From contig NZ_LFME01000001.1 in the NCBI RefSeq assembly GCF_001043115.1, positions 124,001 to 188,000 of the forward strand: a DNA stretch of 64,000 bases. Direction: 5' to 3'. Of the stretch, positions 17,752 through 27,170 are shown piece after piece (positions within the stretch are counted from its first letter, which is position 1; every line of letters starts with the position of its first letter). The stretch comes from Xanthomonas sp. NCPPB 1128. Its GTDB lineage: Bacteria > Pseudomonadota > Gammaproteobacteria > Xanthomonadales > Xanthomonadaceae. The translations under genes were made by a program, and so were the position numbers. The notes beneath the pieces were generated by a model, which did no database searches, was not told the DNA's origin, and saw only the letters and a program-made list of their open reading frames with translations.

Positions 17752-18934
17752 CGATGGCACCTGTGTGCAGCGTGCGGCAGCGGACCCAGCCGAGCGCGCG
17801 GCGTTCGCCGGCGGCCAGGGACGGGGAGGTGGGGGTGCGGTCGAAACTGGGCGCCTGCGCCGACAGGTGCAGGCGGTAATCGCCGAGCGCGTCGCCGGCC
17901 TCGCAGATGCTGCCGCGCAGGATCACGCGCCGCGGCGGCGCGGCCGCGGCGTTGCCGTGGTTGGCCAGGGTCAGATCGTAGACCGGGCCGGTGCCGCTGG
18001 CCTGCACTTGCACGGCCGGGTGCAAGGCACGCCCGCGCACCACCGCCTGCAGCGTCGCCAGCGGCCAGGCGCGGCGGTCACCCGGCAGCGGCAGGCGGAA
18101 CCAGACGATACCGGCCAGGTGCGGTGGGCGGTGGGCGCGCAGCGCATCGACGAAGGCCGCGAGCTGCTGCGGCGACACGCGCAGTTCGCGGCGTGTGCCG
18201 CTCGCCGCCAGCGGCGCCTCGCTTTCGATCAGCGGCGCGGCATCGGCGTCAGTGCCATCGACCAGGGCCACGCCGTAGGCCGGCAGGGCCAGCCAGAACG
18301 GCGTGGCACTGCGCCGGGCGTATCGGTCGGCCCAGCGCCGCGCCTGCACCGGATCGAACAGGCCGGCAGCCGGTGCGTTGACGGCATGCACCTGCAGCAC
18401 CGAGCTGTCGACCGTGCGCAGCAGCGAGTTCAGCGCCGGACTGTCCAGCCAGGCGGGCAGGGCGGTGATGCTCAGCGCCAGGTCGGCCGGCAGCACGCTG
18501 CGCAGCCGCCGCAGCAGCGCGGCGTAGGCGGGCAGACGCGCGGTGGCGCAATCGTGGTCGATCTCCACCCCACGCAGCGTCACGCCGGCAGTGCGCCAGG
18601 TGCGCACCACCTGCAATACCTCGGCGTCGATGCGCGTCGCGTCCAGTGCCGGCAACTGCCCGTCCAGCCGCACCACTGCGATCACCGGGCGGCCATCGGC
18701 GGCGAGCTGCCGCAGATCCACCGCGGCGCGGCCCCAGCCGGCGCGCGGATGCGCCTGCAGCGCGAGCACGCGCAGCGCCGAGAAATCCTCGCGCGTCTGC
18801 GCCAGCGCCGTGGCATGCGCGCCGCTCCATTGCCGCTGCCAGATGTAGACCTGTTGTTCCAGTGGCGCTGGCGACGATGCCGCGCAGCCGCCAAGCAACA
18901 GACTCAGCCCGAGCAGCGCGTGGCGCAGCAACAC
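17738..18934 (-). CDS. DUF3142 lipoprotein
   Basis: The 398-residue protein starts with a lipoprotein signal (LLRHALLGLSLLLGGCAASS; lipobox LGGC). The mature domain has QVYIWQRQWSGAHATALAQT, VRLDGQLPALD, GVTLRGVEIDHDCATARLPA, ITALPAWLDS and LALPAYGVALVDG, which match the DUF3142 family, a likely TIM-barrel of glycosidase-like build. A GTG at 18934 is taken as start because it puts the signal at the N-terminus; a TTG at 19009 would add 25 residues that look uncoded. The gene overlaps the TPR-like partner by 14 bases. Confidence 0.75.
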   Translation of the reverse strand: MLLRHALLGLSLLLGGCAASSPAPLEQQVYIWQRQWSGAHATALAQTREDFSALRVLALQAHPRAGWGRAAVDLRQLAADGRPVIAVVRLDGQLPALDATRIDAEVLQVVRTWRTAGVTLRGVEIDHDCATARLPAYAALLRRLRSVLPADLALSITALPAWLDSPALNSLLRTVDSSVLQVHAVNAPAAGLFDPVQARRWADRYARRSATPFWLALPAYGVALVDGTDADAAPLIESEAPLAASGTRRELRVSPQQLAAFVDALRAHRPPHLAGIVWFRLPLPGDRRAWPLATLQAVVRGRALHPAVQVQASGTGPVYDLTLANHGNAAAAPPRRVILRGSICEAGDALGDYRLHLSAQAPSFDRTPTSPSLAAGERRALGWVRCRTLHTGAIDVLP

Positions 18935-19029
18935 GGCGGCCGGATCAGGGCACACGCGGCCGCACGCCGCGGCGCAGGAATGGCGCCGTCGGGCCGGCAG
19001 CGCGCGCAACGTGGCTCATGCGGTAGCGG

Positions 19030-20703
19030 TCACGAGAACAGTCGTCCGAACAAGCGCTTCTTCGGCTTGGCGGCCAGTTGCCGGGCCAGGTCGTAGCTCT
19101 CGCGCACGTCCACACGCTCGTGCAGCGCGAGCGAGCGCTCGAAGGCGGCGACCGACGCGGGATAGGCATCGAGGTTCATGTGGCAATTGGCTTCCATCAT
19201 GTACAGCTGCGCCGCCGAGCCGGGATCCGACTGCAGCACTGCGTCGTCGAGCAGGGCGCGTGCCGCGTCGCAGGCCGGCAATGCGCTGCGGTAGTCCTTG
19301 AGCACGTAATGGCAGTTGGCCTGGTAGTAGTGCGTGTAGAAGTCGTCCGTGCCGTCGCGCTGCACGGCGAGGAAGTCCTGCAGTGCGGCCTTGGCGTCGG
19401 GCAGATAGTACAGCAGCAGGTAACCGCGCCCGTGTCGCGCGCGCTTGAGCGCCTGCAGATCCTGCTGCTGCGCGGCCTGGGCGATCAGGGCGGCGTAGGC
19501 GTCAACCGCGGCCGGGTAGTCGCGCGCTTCGCCGAGCGCGCTGGCGTGTACGAACAGGGTGTCCAGGTCGTGCGGATTGGCCTCGGCTGCCGCTTGCGAC
19601 AGGGCGGTATCGACGTGCTCCGGTTGCAGCCGGCCCAGCGCGCGCGCCGCGGTGAGACGGTGGTGCGCCTGCACCAGCGCATACAGCCGCAGCAGTTCCG
19701 GATCGGCCTGGGCGTCGTCGGGCAGTGCCTCGAATTCTTCCTGCGCCGCGTCGGCGATTTCCAGCACGTCGGTATAGCGGCCGACGCGGTTGAGATGGCT
19801 GCAGGCGCCCTGCGCGCAATCCAGGAACAGCGGCGTGTCCAGCTCGTAGTCCATCATCAGGGTCAGTGCCAGGTCCGCCGCCTCGGCGCGCATGCCCTGC
19901 TGGCGGTAGGCCTCGCGCAGGTTCTGATGCAGGAACTGGAACTGGCTGTGGCGCAGCCCTTCTTCGAGGATCGCCTGGGCCTGCGCGTACAGGCCTCGGT
20001 CCATGTACAGGAGGCCGAGGTTGTTGCAGCACATCGCGAAGGTATGGGTGTCGGTGTTGCAGGTGGCGGCGTCGCCCAGTTCCAGGGACTGCCGGAACAG
20101 CGTGGTGCAGTGCTCGTAGAGCGCGAACTGCACGGCATCGACGTAGCCGGCGTCGGCCGGATCCATTTGCGGGTACTTCCATTTGCCGATGGACACGCCG
20201 GCGCCGTAGTAGTGGCAGGCGTTGCCGTCGCGGAAGTCCAGCTGCAGCAGCTGCGGCGACTGCCCGGCGGGCAGCGCCTCCATCTCGAACAGGCGCACCT
20301 GCAGGTCCACCTGCGGCTGCAGCGCATGCGCGTTGCGATAGGCGCTGATCGCGGCGGCAGGTTCGTCCAGCCAGTAGTGCGCGCTGCCGAGCAGGCGGTG
20401 CGCCTGCGCGTTGTCCGGGGCCAGACCGATCGCGCGCTCGGCCCAGTCGGCGACGGTGCGCAGCGCCTGCCGGCGGTCGCCGCTGAAGTGGGCGCTGCAG
20501 TCCAGGTAGATCAGGCACTTCAACAGCCATGGCCCGGCGTCGCCCGGCGCGGCCTGGATCCTGGCGTCGCAGCGCTGCATCAGCAGGTCGAGGTCGGCCT
20601 CCTGCAGGTGGTTGAGCACGGTGGTGCCGGACCACAGCGCGTACAGTCCGTCGACGTCGTCCTGGTGAAGGGCGGCCATGCCGCGTTGGATCAGGGTCTG
20701 CAT
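19030..20703 (-). CDS. Cytoplasmic tetratricopeptide-repeat protein
   Basis: The 557-residue protein has no signal peptide and is built of TPR-type helix pairs, for example WAERAIGLAPDNAQAHRLLG, CCNNLGLLYMDRGLYAQAQA and YYQANCHYVLKDYRSALPAC. It ends in a basic tail (KPKKRLFGRLFS). Many Cys and His residues are present (ATCNTDTHTFAMCC). No partner or enzyme domain is recognised. A 13-base exact match to the fruR operator lies 63-75 bases upstream of the start. Confidence 0.8.
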   Translation of the reverse strand: MQTLIQRGMAALHQDDVDGLYALWSGTTVLNHLQEADLDLLMQRCDARIQAAPGDAGPWLLKCLIYLDCSAHFSGDRRQALRTVADWAERAIGLAPDNAQAHRLLGSAHYWLDEPAAAISAYRNAHALQPQVDLQVRLFEMEALPAGQSPQLLQLDFRDGNACHYYGAGVSIGKWKYPQMDPADAGYVDAVQFALYEHCTTLFRQSLELGDAATCNTDTHTFAMCCNNLGLLYMDRGLYAQAQAILEEGLRHSQFQFLHQNLREAYRQQGMRAEAADLALTLMMDYELDTPLFLDCAQGACSHLNRVGRYTDVLEIADAAQEEFEALPDDAQADPELLRLYALVQAHHRLTAARALGRLQPEHVDTALSQAAAEANPHDLDTLFVHASALGEARDYPAAVDAYAALIAQAAQQQDLQALKRARHGRGYLLLYYLPDAKAALQDFLAVQRDGTDDFYTHYYQANCHYVLKDYRSALPACDAARALLDDAVLQSDPGSAAQLYMMEANCHMNLDAYPASVAAFERSLALHERVDVRESYDLARQLAAKPKKRLFGRLFS

Positions 20704-20765
20704 GCAGCGAAGGCTCCGGAACAGGGCGGTGCGGGAACCGGCAGCAGCGCGCGGCAGCGTCTCCC

Positions 20766-20778
20766 GCGGGAACGTTGC
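20766..20778. promoter_or_regulatory. FruR-operator-like 13-mer
   Basis: GCGGGAACGTTGC is identical to the 13 bases at 56369-56381 in front of fruR and shares GGGAACGTT with the fruB palindrome. It lies in the promoter region of the TPR gene. Regulation by FruR is a guess from sequence identity only. Confidence 0.35.
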
Positions 20779-20871
20779 GGTAGATAGACGAGCCAGCTGC
20801 CGCTTTCCCTACCGCGGCCGGGACCGATCGGCGGCGCTGCGCGCTGCCGCCGATCGCACGGCGTTGCGCCG

Positions 20872-23800
20872 TTAGGGCGCCGCCGCGCCGAAGCGCCGGC
20901 TGTACTGGACGAACAGCTGGCGGCCGACGGTATCGAACCAGGACATGTCGTAGAACGGGTAGACGATGGCGCTGCGATCGCGCGGCGGCATCGCATCGAA
21001 CAGATTGGTGGCGCCCAGGGACAGCGTGGTGCGCGCGTCGAGCTGGTATTCCACGGTGGCGTTGACGCGATAGCTGGCGCCGATCCAGGGCGACAGGCCG
21101 CTGTTCGGGTCGTAGGTGCCGGTGGAGGACGCCCAACTGGGCAGGCGCCCCAGTCGCTGCGCGTGCAGGGTCGCCGACCAGGCCTGGCGCGACCAGCGCA
21201 GGCTGGCGCTGGCCTTGGTGCGCGGCATGTCGACTCCGCTGTTCACCGCGAACGCCCCGTGCATCGGCTCGCCGGCATAGAGCTGGGTGCGGTACTGGCG
21301 GACCCAGGTGTAGGCGAGCAAGGCGTCGAACGTGCCGAAGCGGGTGTCGCGTTGCCCATGCAGCAACGCATCGAGGCCGCTGGTGGTGGTGCGGGCCAGA
21401 TTCATCGGGCCCAGCGCCACGGCGTAGAGCCGTCCGTCCGCGGTACGGACGACCCGGGCGATGCTCTGCTGGCAGGCGGGCGAGGCGAGCGGGCGGCGGC
21501 CCAGACGGCAGTCGGCTTCATCGCGCAACGCGCGATCGGCGGACAGATCCTGGACCTGGTCGCGCAGATCGATCGCGAAATAGTCCAGGCTCAGGTCCAG
21601 CCCCTGCAGCGGCGACCACACCAGCCCGGCGGTCCAGGCGCGGCTGGTCTCCGGCTTCAGATCCAGATTGCCGGCGCGCCTGCGCAGTAGCGGCTCGTTG
21701 TCGAAGCGGCAATCGGCGGCGGCCACGGCGGCGTCTTCGCGGGCGCAACGGAGGTAGTCCGTGCCCTGGCTTTCGTCGATGCCCTCACCGGCATACAGGT
21801 AATGCAGGTCGGGCGCGCGGAACGCCAGGCCCTGCGAGGCGCGCAGCAGCAGGCGTTCGCTCGGCCGCCACTCCAGGCCGGCACTCCAGGTGAAGCGGCC
21901 GATCTGCCGGCCGGAATAGGCGTAGCGGTCGTAGCGCACCGCGCTGTCCACGATCAGCGATTCCAGCAGCGGCGCGCGTAGTTCCGCGGCCAGCGCCCAA
22001 CGTCGGCGCTGCCCTGCGCCATCGGCGTCGCGCCAGCTGTAGTAGTAGGACTGCGTCGCCAGCGGATCGGGGTGCAGGGCGTAGGCCTGCTCGCCGACTT
22101 CGGCGGTAAGCGCGAGGCCGGCATCGCCGCCGCGCAAGCCGAACAGCGCCGGTTGCCGCAGGGTCAGCGTGGCCGCGTCGATCCGCGATTGCGGTCGGTA
22201 GGTGGTGCGCGCGGCGATCGCGGCGTACTCGGCCGGCGTCAGTGCGGTGTACAGCCGCGCCGGGTCGGCGTCGAAACTCGGATAGCCCGAACGCGGATCC
22301 ACGCCGACCTGGTTGCCGAGGAACCAGGCATTGGCGCGCGCGGCGACGATCTGCGGCCAACGTGTGCGCAGCCGTGCCTGGGAGTGGCTGAGCACGGCCT
22401 CGTAGGACCAGCCGTCGCTGCCGAACGCGCCGTCCACGCCGGTGGCCACGCTGAGGCGCTGTTGCCGGTTGCGGACCATGCCGACTGCCAGTCCGCCCAT
22501 TTCCTCCGGTGCGAACTGCCGGCTCCAGTACTCCACCTGCGCGGTGCGCCGGTTGTAGAAATACCCTTCCTCGTTGCCATCCGGGCGCATGTAGGCCCAG
22601 GTCTGGACGCCGCGCATCAGTGCGATGTCCTGCAGGCCCAGTTGCAGGTCGGCGAACCACTCGGCGCGCTCGCCCAGCGCGCGATGCAGCGTGGCATAGG
22701 CATCGAGGCTACGCCGGCGATGCAGCATGGTGCCGTAGGCGATCGCGCGCGAGCTGCCGCAGTAGTAGCCGGGCAGGCCGCCGGCACCGGCGCCGTCGCG
22801 CGCGCTGTAGCCGGTGTCATGCCCATTGAGCGCCGCGAGCTGCGCGCAGGCCGCCGCGCCCGGGTCGAGATAGACGTCGTCGCCATCGGTGCGCAGGAAC
22901 GTGCGCCGCGGTGCGGTCGCGCGTGCATTGGGGGCGTCGTTGCTGGAATCCTGGCGGGCGCGCTGGTAGGCCCACAGCGGCTGTTGCAGATTCGCCTCGA
23001 TGCCGACCAGGCCGGACAGCGCCTGCCCGGAGAACCCATGGGTGAGGCTGGCCTGCAGCGTGCGCGCATCGCCGCGGCTGCTCTGGCCGACACGGGCGTC
23101 CACGGTGGTGCCATCGGCGTCGCGCTTGAGCAGGATGTTGATCACCCCGGCGATCGCGTCGGAGCCGTAGATCGCCGAGGCGCTGCCGCTCAGCACTTCG
23201 ATGCGCTCGACCATCGCCAGCGGCAGGCTGGCCACGTCGACGAAATTGCTGCGGCCGTTGAACGGCAGCGGAAAGTCGGCGACGCGGCGGCCGTTGATCA
23301 GCACCAGGGTATGGTTCGGGCCCAGCCCGCGCAGGCTCACCTGTTCGGCGCCCGGGGTGTAGTCGGCGCCGCTGCCCGATTGCTGGCTCTGGGTCTCGCC
23401 ACTGTTCTGGGTCAGTGCGCGCAGCACGTCCGGCAGGCGGCGGAAGCCGCTGGCGCGGATCTGCTCGGCATCGATCACCGTCACCGGCGCCGGCCCTTCC
23501 AGTTGCGCGCGCGGGATCCGCGAGCCGGTGACCTGCACCGTGGCCAGCTGCGCCGGCGCCGCGGCGGCAGATGGCACATCCGTGCGCGCCGGTGCAACCG
23601 CCTGCGCCGCGACTGCGGCCTGTCGTTGCAGCACGATATCGTTGCCCACGCGCTGGGCCTGCAGGCCGGTGCCCTGCAGCAGCGCGTCCAGCGCCCGCAG
23701 CGGATCGGCGACGTCGCGCACGCCCGGGGTGGACAGGTCGCGGACCAGGTCGGGCCGATACAGCAGTTGCAGGCCCGCCTGCCGCGCCAGCGTGTTCAGC

Positions 23801-23919
23801 GCCGGCGCCAACGGCCCGGCCGGGATGTCGAAGCGGGCCGGTTGCGCGATCGCCGAAGCGGCTGCCGTGGCGAGCAGCGCGCCCCACGTCAGTCTGCGCT
23901 GGATCGACCGCTGCGGCAT
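20872..23919 (-). CDS. TonB-dependent receptor with N-terminal STN signalling domain
   Basis: The 1015-residue outer-membrane receptor has a signal peptide (WGALLATAAASAIAQ), an STN domain at about residues 30-100 (FDIPAGPLAPALNTLARQAG, LLYRPDLVRDLS), a plug (VTGSRIPRAQLEGPAPVTVI, QVSLRGLGPNHTLVLINGRR, RIEVLSGSASAIYGSDAIAG) and a long barrel ending VQYSRRFGAAAP. The STN domain lets the receptor signal through FecR to the sigma factor encoded just upstream. The start at 23919 is preferred over ATG 23925 because AGGAG is then six bases away. The plug is of the Oar-like/large-barrel type common in Xanthomonas, so the ligand need not be iron. Confidence 0.93.
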   Translation of the reverse strand: MPQRSIQRRLTWGALLATAAASAIAQPARFDIPAGPLAPALNTLARQAGLQLLYRPDLVRDLSTPGVRDVADPLRALDALLQGTGLQAQRVGNDIVLQRQAAVAAQAVAPARTDVPSAAAAPAQLATVQVTGSRIPRAQLEGPAPVTVIDAEQIRASGFRRLPDVLRALTQNSGETQSQQSGSGADYTPGAEQVSLRGLGPNHTLVLINGRRVADFPLPFNGRSNFVDVASLPLAMVERIEVLSGSASAIYGSDAIAGVINILLKRDADGTTVDARVGQSSRGDARTLQASLTHGFSGQALSGLVGIEANLQQPLWAYQRARQDSSNDAPNARATAPRRTFLRTDGDDVYLDPGAAACAQLAALNGHDTGYSARDGAGAGGLPGYYCGSSRAIAYGTMLHRRRSLDAYATLHRALGERAEWFADLQLGLQDIALMRGVQTWAYMRPDGNEEGYFYNRRTAQVEYWSRQFAPEEMGGLAVGMVRNRQQRLSVATGVDGAFGSDGWSYEAVLSHSQARLRTRWPQIVAARANAWFLGNQVGVDPRSGYPSFDADPARLYTALTPAEYAAIAARTTYRPQSRIDAATLTLRQPALFGLRGGDAGLALTAEVGEQAYALHPDPLATQSYYYSWRDADGAGQRRRWALAAELRAPLLESLIVDSAVRYDRYAYSGRQIGRFTWSAGLEWRPSERLLLRASQGLAFRAPDLHYLYAGEGIDESQGTDYLRCAREDAAVAAADCRFDNEPLLRRRAGNLDLKPETSRAWTAGLVWSPLQGLDLSLDYFAIDLRDQVQDLSADRALRDEADCRLGRRPLASPACQQSIARVVRTADGRLYAVALGPMNLARTTTSGLDALLHGQRDTRFGTFDALLAYTWVRQYRTQLYAGEPMHGAFAVNSGVDMPRTKASASLRWSRQAWSATLHAQRLGRLPSWASSTGTYDPNSGLSPWIGASYRVNATVEYQLDARTTLSLGATNLFDAMPPRDRSAIVYPFYDMSWFDTVGRQLFVQYSRRFGAAAP

Positions 23920-23988
23920 ACGCATCTCCTGGTGGCGCGACGGAACGGGGGAGGGGGGGCGCGCCGCGGCACGGCGCGGCCGCGGCGG

Positions 23989-25050
23989 CTAACGCCGGTG
24001 CAGGATCACCGCTTCCGCATGCGGTTCCATGCGCACCGGATACTCGCGTTCCAGCAGCCGCGCGAAGCCCTCCAGATCGTTCCAGCGGATGCTGCCGCTG
24101 ATCCGCAACGCATGCAGCGCCGGATCGGCCAGCACCAGCGGCCGCCGGTTGAAGCGGTTGATCTCGGCCACCGCCTGCGGCAGCGTCACATCGTCGAAAC
24201 TGAGGTAGCCCTGGCGCCAGTCCAGTTGCCGCTCCGCCTCGGCGACGCTGGTACGGTGGACGCGTGCGCCCTGCGGACCGGCCGTGGCGATGCTGCCGGC
24301 GGGCAGCAGCACGGCCTGCGTGCGGTCGGCGGCGCCGGGATCCTCCATGCGCACCATGCCCTCGGTCACCACCACGCGCAGCGCGTCGCGATCCTGGCGC
24401 ACGTCGAAGCGGGTGCCGACCGCGACCACGCGGCGCGCGCCGCTCTGCACCACGAACGGCCGCGCCGGATCCTTGTGGACCGAGAAGAACGCCTCGCCCC
24501 GCTGCAACACCACCCGGCGCGCCTGCGGCCCGATGCTGGTCTCGAGCAGGCTGTCGCTGCTCAGCGTCGCCTGCGAGCCATCGGCGAGGGTGACGGTGCG
24601 CAGCTCGCCGATCTCGGTGCGGTAGGCCTGGGCCGTCGGTGTCGCCGGCACCAGGCCCAGGTACAGCCCGGCGGCGATGGCGACGCTGGCTGCGGCGCCG
24701 AGCGCGGCCAGCAGCCAGCCGCGGCGGCGGACTGTGGCGTGCCGCCGCGTGGTGGCCGCGCGTGCGACCACCGGCAGCTGCAGCGGCGACGGAATCGATG
24801 GCCCCGGCGTCACCGTCAGGCCGGTGCTCAAGCCGCGCGGCGCCGGTTGCCCGGCGGGGATGCCGGCCCCCAGCGCGCGCAGGCGCGCGGCTTCGTTCCA
24901 GGCCACGTCCAGGCGCAGGAATGCGACCCGGTGCGCGGTGGACGCCTCCAGCCATGCATCGAGTTCGGCCTGATCCGCCGCGCTCCAGGTGCCGCTCTCG
25001 CGCCGCGTCAGCCACTGCGCGGCCAGCGCTTCAATCGCCCAGCTTTCCAT
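23989..25050 (-). CDS. FecR-family anti-sigma regulator
   Basis: The 353-residue inner-membrane protein has a cytoplasmic N-terminal DUF4880-type domain (AIEALAAQWLTRRESGTWSA), one membrane helix (WLLAALGAAASVAIAAGLYL), and the periplasmic FecR domain (YRTEIGELRTVTLADGSQAT, RRVVLQRGEAFFSVHKDPAR, VVAVGTRFDVRQ). A C-terminal STN-like segment (DDVTLPQAVAEINRFNRRPL) follows. It would pass the signal from the TonB receptor to the sigma factor. It overlaps the sigma gene by 20 bases. Confidence 0.95.
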   Translation of the reverse strand: MESWAIEALAAQWLTRRESGTWSAADQAELDAWLEASTAHRVAFLRLDVAWNEAARLRALGAGIPAGQPAPRGLSTGLTVTPGPSIPSPLQLPVVARAATTRRHATVRRRGWLLAALGAAASVAIAAGLYLGLVPATPTAQAYRTEIGELRTVTLADGSQATLSSDSLLETSIGPQARRVVLQRGEAFFSVHKDPARPFVVQSGARRVVAVGTRFDVRQDRDALRVVVTEGMVRMEDPGAADRTQAVLLPAGSIATAGPQGARVHRTSVAEAERQLDWRQGYLSFDDVTLPQAVAEINRFNRRPLVLADPALHALRISGSIRWNDLEGFARLLEREYPVRMEPHAEAVILHRR

Positions 25051-25603
25051 CTTGCGGTTCCTGCACCACCACGGGCATCGGCGCGGCGGTCACCACCGCG
25101 CCATGGAAATGATCGGCGAGCAGGCGCACGCCCTTGGCCATGTGTTTTTCGACGGTCTTCTCGCTGATCCCCAGGCGCACCGCCACCTCCTTCTGCGACA
25201 GTTCCTCCACCCGGCGCAGCCAGAGCACCTCGCGGCAGCGGTCCGGCAGCCGGTCCAGCGCATGGGCCAGCCGCGCCAGCACCTGGCGGCCGCCGAGCCA
25301 GCGTTCCGGCGAGCGTTCGTCTATCAAGACGTTCAAGTCGTCCGGATTCCCCACCGCCTCGATGGAAACGATGCGGCTGCGCCGCACCCGGTCGGCCATC
25401 AGGTTGCGCGCGGTGGCGAACAGGAACGCCTGCGGCGTGTCCGGCAAGGCGCGTCGCGCCGCTTCGTAGACGCGGGTGTAGACCTCCTGGCGCAGATCGT
25501 GGATTTCCTGCGGATGCGGCCAGCTTCGCATCAGGTAGGCGACCAGCGCCGACTCGTGGACGAGGATCTGCTGGGCGAACCAGCGGTCCAGTTCATTGCT
25601 CAT
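25031..25603 (-). CDS. FecI-type ECF sigma factor
   Basis: The 190-residue protein has sigma region 2 (HDLRQEVYTRVYEAARRALP, AFLFATARNLMADRVRR) and region 4 (LPDRCREVLWLRRVEELSQK, VAVRLGISEKTVEKHMAKG). The last helix-turn-helix pattern is typical of FecI-like factors. It should direct transcription of the adjacent receptor. The ATG at 25603 has GGAG seven bases upstream. The order sigma - FecR - receptor is the classic cell-surface-signalling set. Confidence 0.95.
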   Translation of the reverse strand: MSNELDRWFAQQILVHESALVAYLMRSWPHPQEIHDLRQEVYTRVYEAARRALPDTPQAFLFATARNLMADRVRRSRIVSIEAVGNPDDLNVLIDERSPERWLGGRQVLARLAHALDRLPDRCREVLWLRRVEELSQKEVAVRLGISEKTVEKHMAKGVRLLADHFHGAVVTAAPMPVVVQEPQDGKLGD

Positions 25604-25856
25604 GGCGCGGCTCCATGCGATGGCACTGCACACGACCGGCGTAGCGCAGGCGATGGGCCGGCGTGTCGCTGCTCGGGTGGGATGGCGCCGGTGGCGCCAG
25701 GGAGCCGCCGTCGCGGCAAAGCAGGGTGCGTCCTGTCACTCGCTTCTCCTCGATCCGCTGCCATGGGGGAAGCGGCGGTCTGCTTCGTCTATTCCAGCAC
25801 GGGCCGATGCGATCGGTCCGCTCATCCCCGCTAGTTTCCCACCAAGGACCCGGCCA

Positions 25857-26309
25857 ATGCACCTGTTGTCCCGTTTGCGTCACCACACCTTCGCCCTGCT
25901 GCTGTGCGCGTTGCCGCTCGCCGGCGCCACCGCCGTCGCGCATGCCGAGCCGGCGCGGCCGGAGGTGGCCAAGCAGGTCAAGGCCTACGCCTCGGCCGAT
26001 GGCGTCAAGGTGTCCACGCTGCGCTACGGGCCGCGCGAGCGGCAACAGGCGCTGATCCAGGTCATCGACGCGGACAGCGCCATCGACGGCAAGATCCTGC
26101 TCGCCAGCACGCGCACCACCGACAAGGACACCCGCTACACCGTGCAACTCGACGGACGTCCCTACGTGCTGCTGATCGTCAGCGAGGCCGCGGGCGAGCT
26201 GTATGTGCCAGGTGCGCCCAAGCCGACCTGGGTGCGCTACGACGCCGGCCTGTCGGCGGAGAGCAACCCGGAGCACTATCTGACCGATTATCAGGAGCAA
26301 GCGCACTAA
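25857..26309 (+). CDS. Small exported protein of unknown function
   Basis: The 150-residue protein has a signal peptide (HTFALLLCALPLAGATAVAHA) and a mature domain rich in beta-strand pattern (GVKVSTLRYGPRERQQALIQ, ILLASTRTTDKDTRYTVQLD, RPYVLLIVSEAAGELYVPG). No Cys remains in the mature part. No family is recognised. AAGGA lies eight bases before the ATG. It is divergent from the sigma-factor gene, with 253 bases between. Confidence 0.7.
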   Translation: MHLLSRLRHHTFALLLCALPLAGATAVAHAEPARPEVAKQVKAYASADGVKVSTLRYGPRERQQALIQVIDADSAIDGKILLASTRTTDKDTRYTVQLDGRPYVLLIVSEAAGELYVPGAPKPTWVRYDAGLSAESNPEHYLTDYQEQAH

Positions 26310-26400
26310 CGCGCTGCGCTGGCGCTGTGCCTGGCCTCTCGAGAACGCCGGCAAACGCCAATCTGCGATGATGCCGGCCTCGCCACTCGATGCTGACCTC

Positions 26401-26817
26401 ATGACCCCATCGCGACCTGTCCTGCAGTGCGTCCGCGTATGCGGCGCGGCCCTGGTCGCGGCGCTCGGCCTGTGCGTCGTCGCGCAGGCCGCGCCGCCTG
26501 CGCAGACCGTCACGCGTTGCGGCTGGTTCGACAATCCCTCGCCCGGCAACGCCACGCTCGTGGACAAGGACGGCGAATGGATGGTCGGCCAGCAGGGTGG
26601 TCACCAGGCCGAGGGCACGTGGCCGACGTTTTCCCGGGCGCGCTGGGTGGCGACCGGAACGGGCAGTGCCGGCTATGGCTGCGCCTGTCTGAAGGTGCGT
26701 GCGCGTGACGACACCCAGGAAGTGACCACGATCGTAGCGGTCACGGTGCAGCCCTTGAAGATCTGCCGGCAGGACAAGGCGCTGCAGGGCAAGGAGCCGG
26801 AGAATCCGCTGAAGTAG
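26401..26817 (+). CDS. DUF4087 exported protein
   Basis: The 138-residue protein has a signal peptide (CGAALVAALGLCVVAQAA) and the DUF4087 pattern TRCGWFDNPSPGNATLVDKD, GEWMVGQQGGHQAEGTWPTF, GYGCACLKVRA and a final KICRQDKAL. The four mature Cys residues could form two disulfides in the periplasm. Function of the family is unknown. An earlier in-frame ATG at 26368 is possible but would put 11 residues in front of the signal peptide. Confidence 0.82.
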   Translation: MTPSRPVLQCVRVCGAALVAALGLCVVAQAAPPAQTVTRCGWFDNPSPGNATLVDKDGEWMVGQQGGHQAEGTWPTFSRARWVATGTGSAGYGCACLKVRARDDTQEVTTIVAVTVQPLKICRQDKALQGKEPENPLK

Positions 26818-26897
26818 CGTGTTCGCTCCGTAGCGGGCTGCCTGTGCGGCGGCATTCCCGGAAGCGTTGCCGCGGAGGGTGCGGAGCGCAACAACGG

Positions 26898-26921
26898 AAA
26901 AAGGAGCCGAAGCTCCTTTTT
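26898..26921 (-). terminator. Bidirectional terminator
   Basis: AAAAAGGAGC-CGAA-GCTCCTTTTT stem. It lies downstream of tRNA-Gly on the minus strand and of the DUF4087 gene on the plus strand, with T runs on both strands. Confidence 0.9.
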
Positions 26922-26959
26922 AGGGTTTCACTCGCATGCAGGAGGCGAGTGACGCAATT

Positions 26960-27035
<76 letters not shown>

Positions 27036-27048
27036 TTGGGAGCCGCGC

Positions 27049-27054
27049 ATTCTA
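27049..27054 (-). promoter_or_regulatory. -10 box of second tRNA-Gly
   Basis: TAGAAT on the minus strand, 13 bases before the tRNA, followed by a GC-rich discriminator. No good -35 is seen at normal spacing, unlike the first copy. Confidence 0.55.
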
Positions 27055-27170
27055 CACGCCTGCCGGTAGGTGCGCTAGCCCTGCGTTGCAAAAAAATGTC
27101 CGCGCGCCGCGTCAGGACGTCTGCGGGGCCGCGCGGCTCCCAAAGCGCCGCGACAGCGGGCCAATCCGGC

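Noticed and set aside
22072-25167. Plus-strand open frame of 1031 codons over the TonB receptor and FecR
   Set aside because: Antisense shadow with no domain; the minus-strand genes have intact family motifs.
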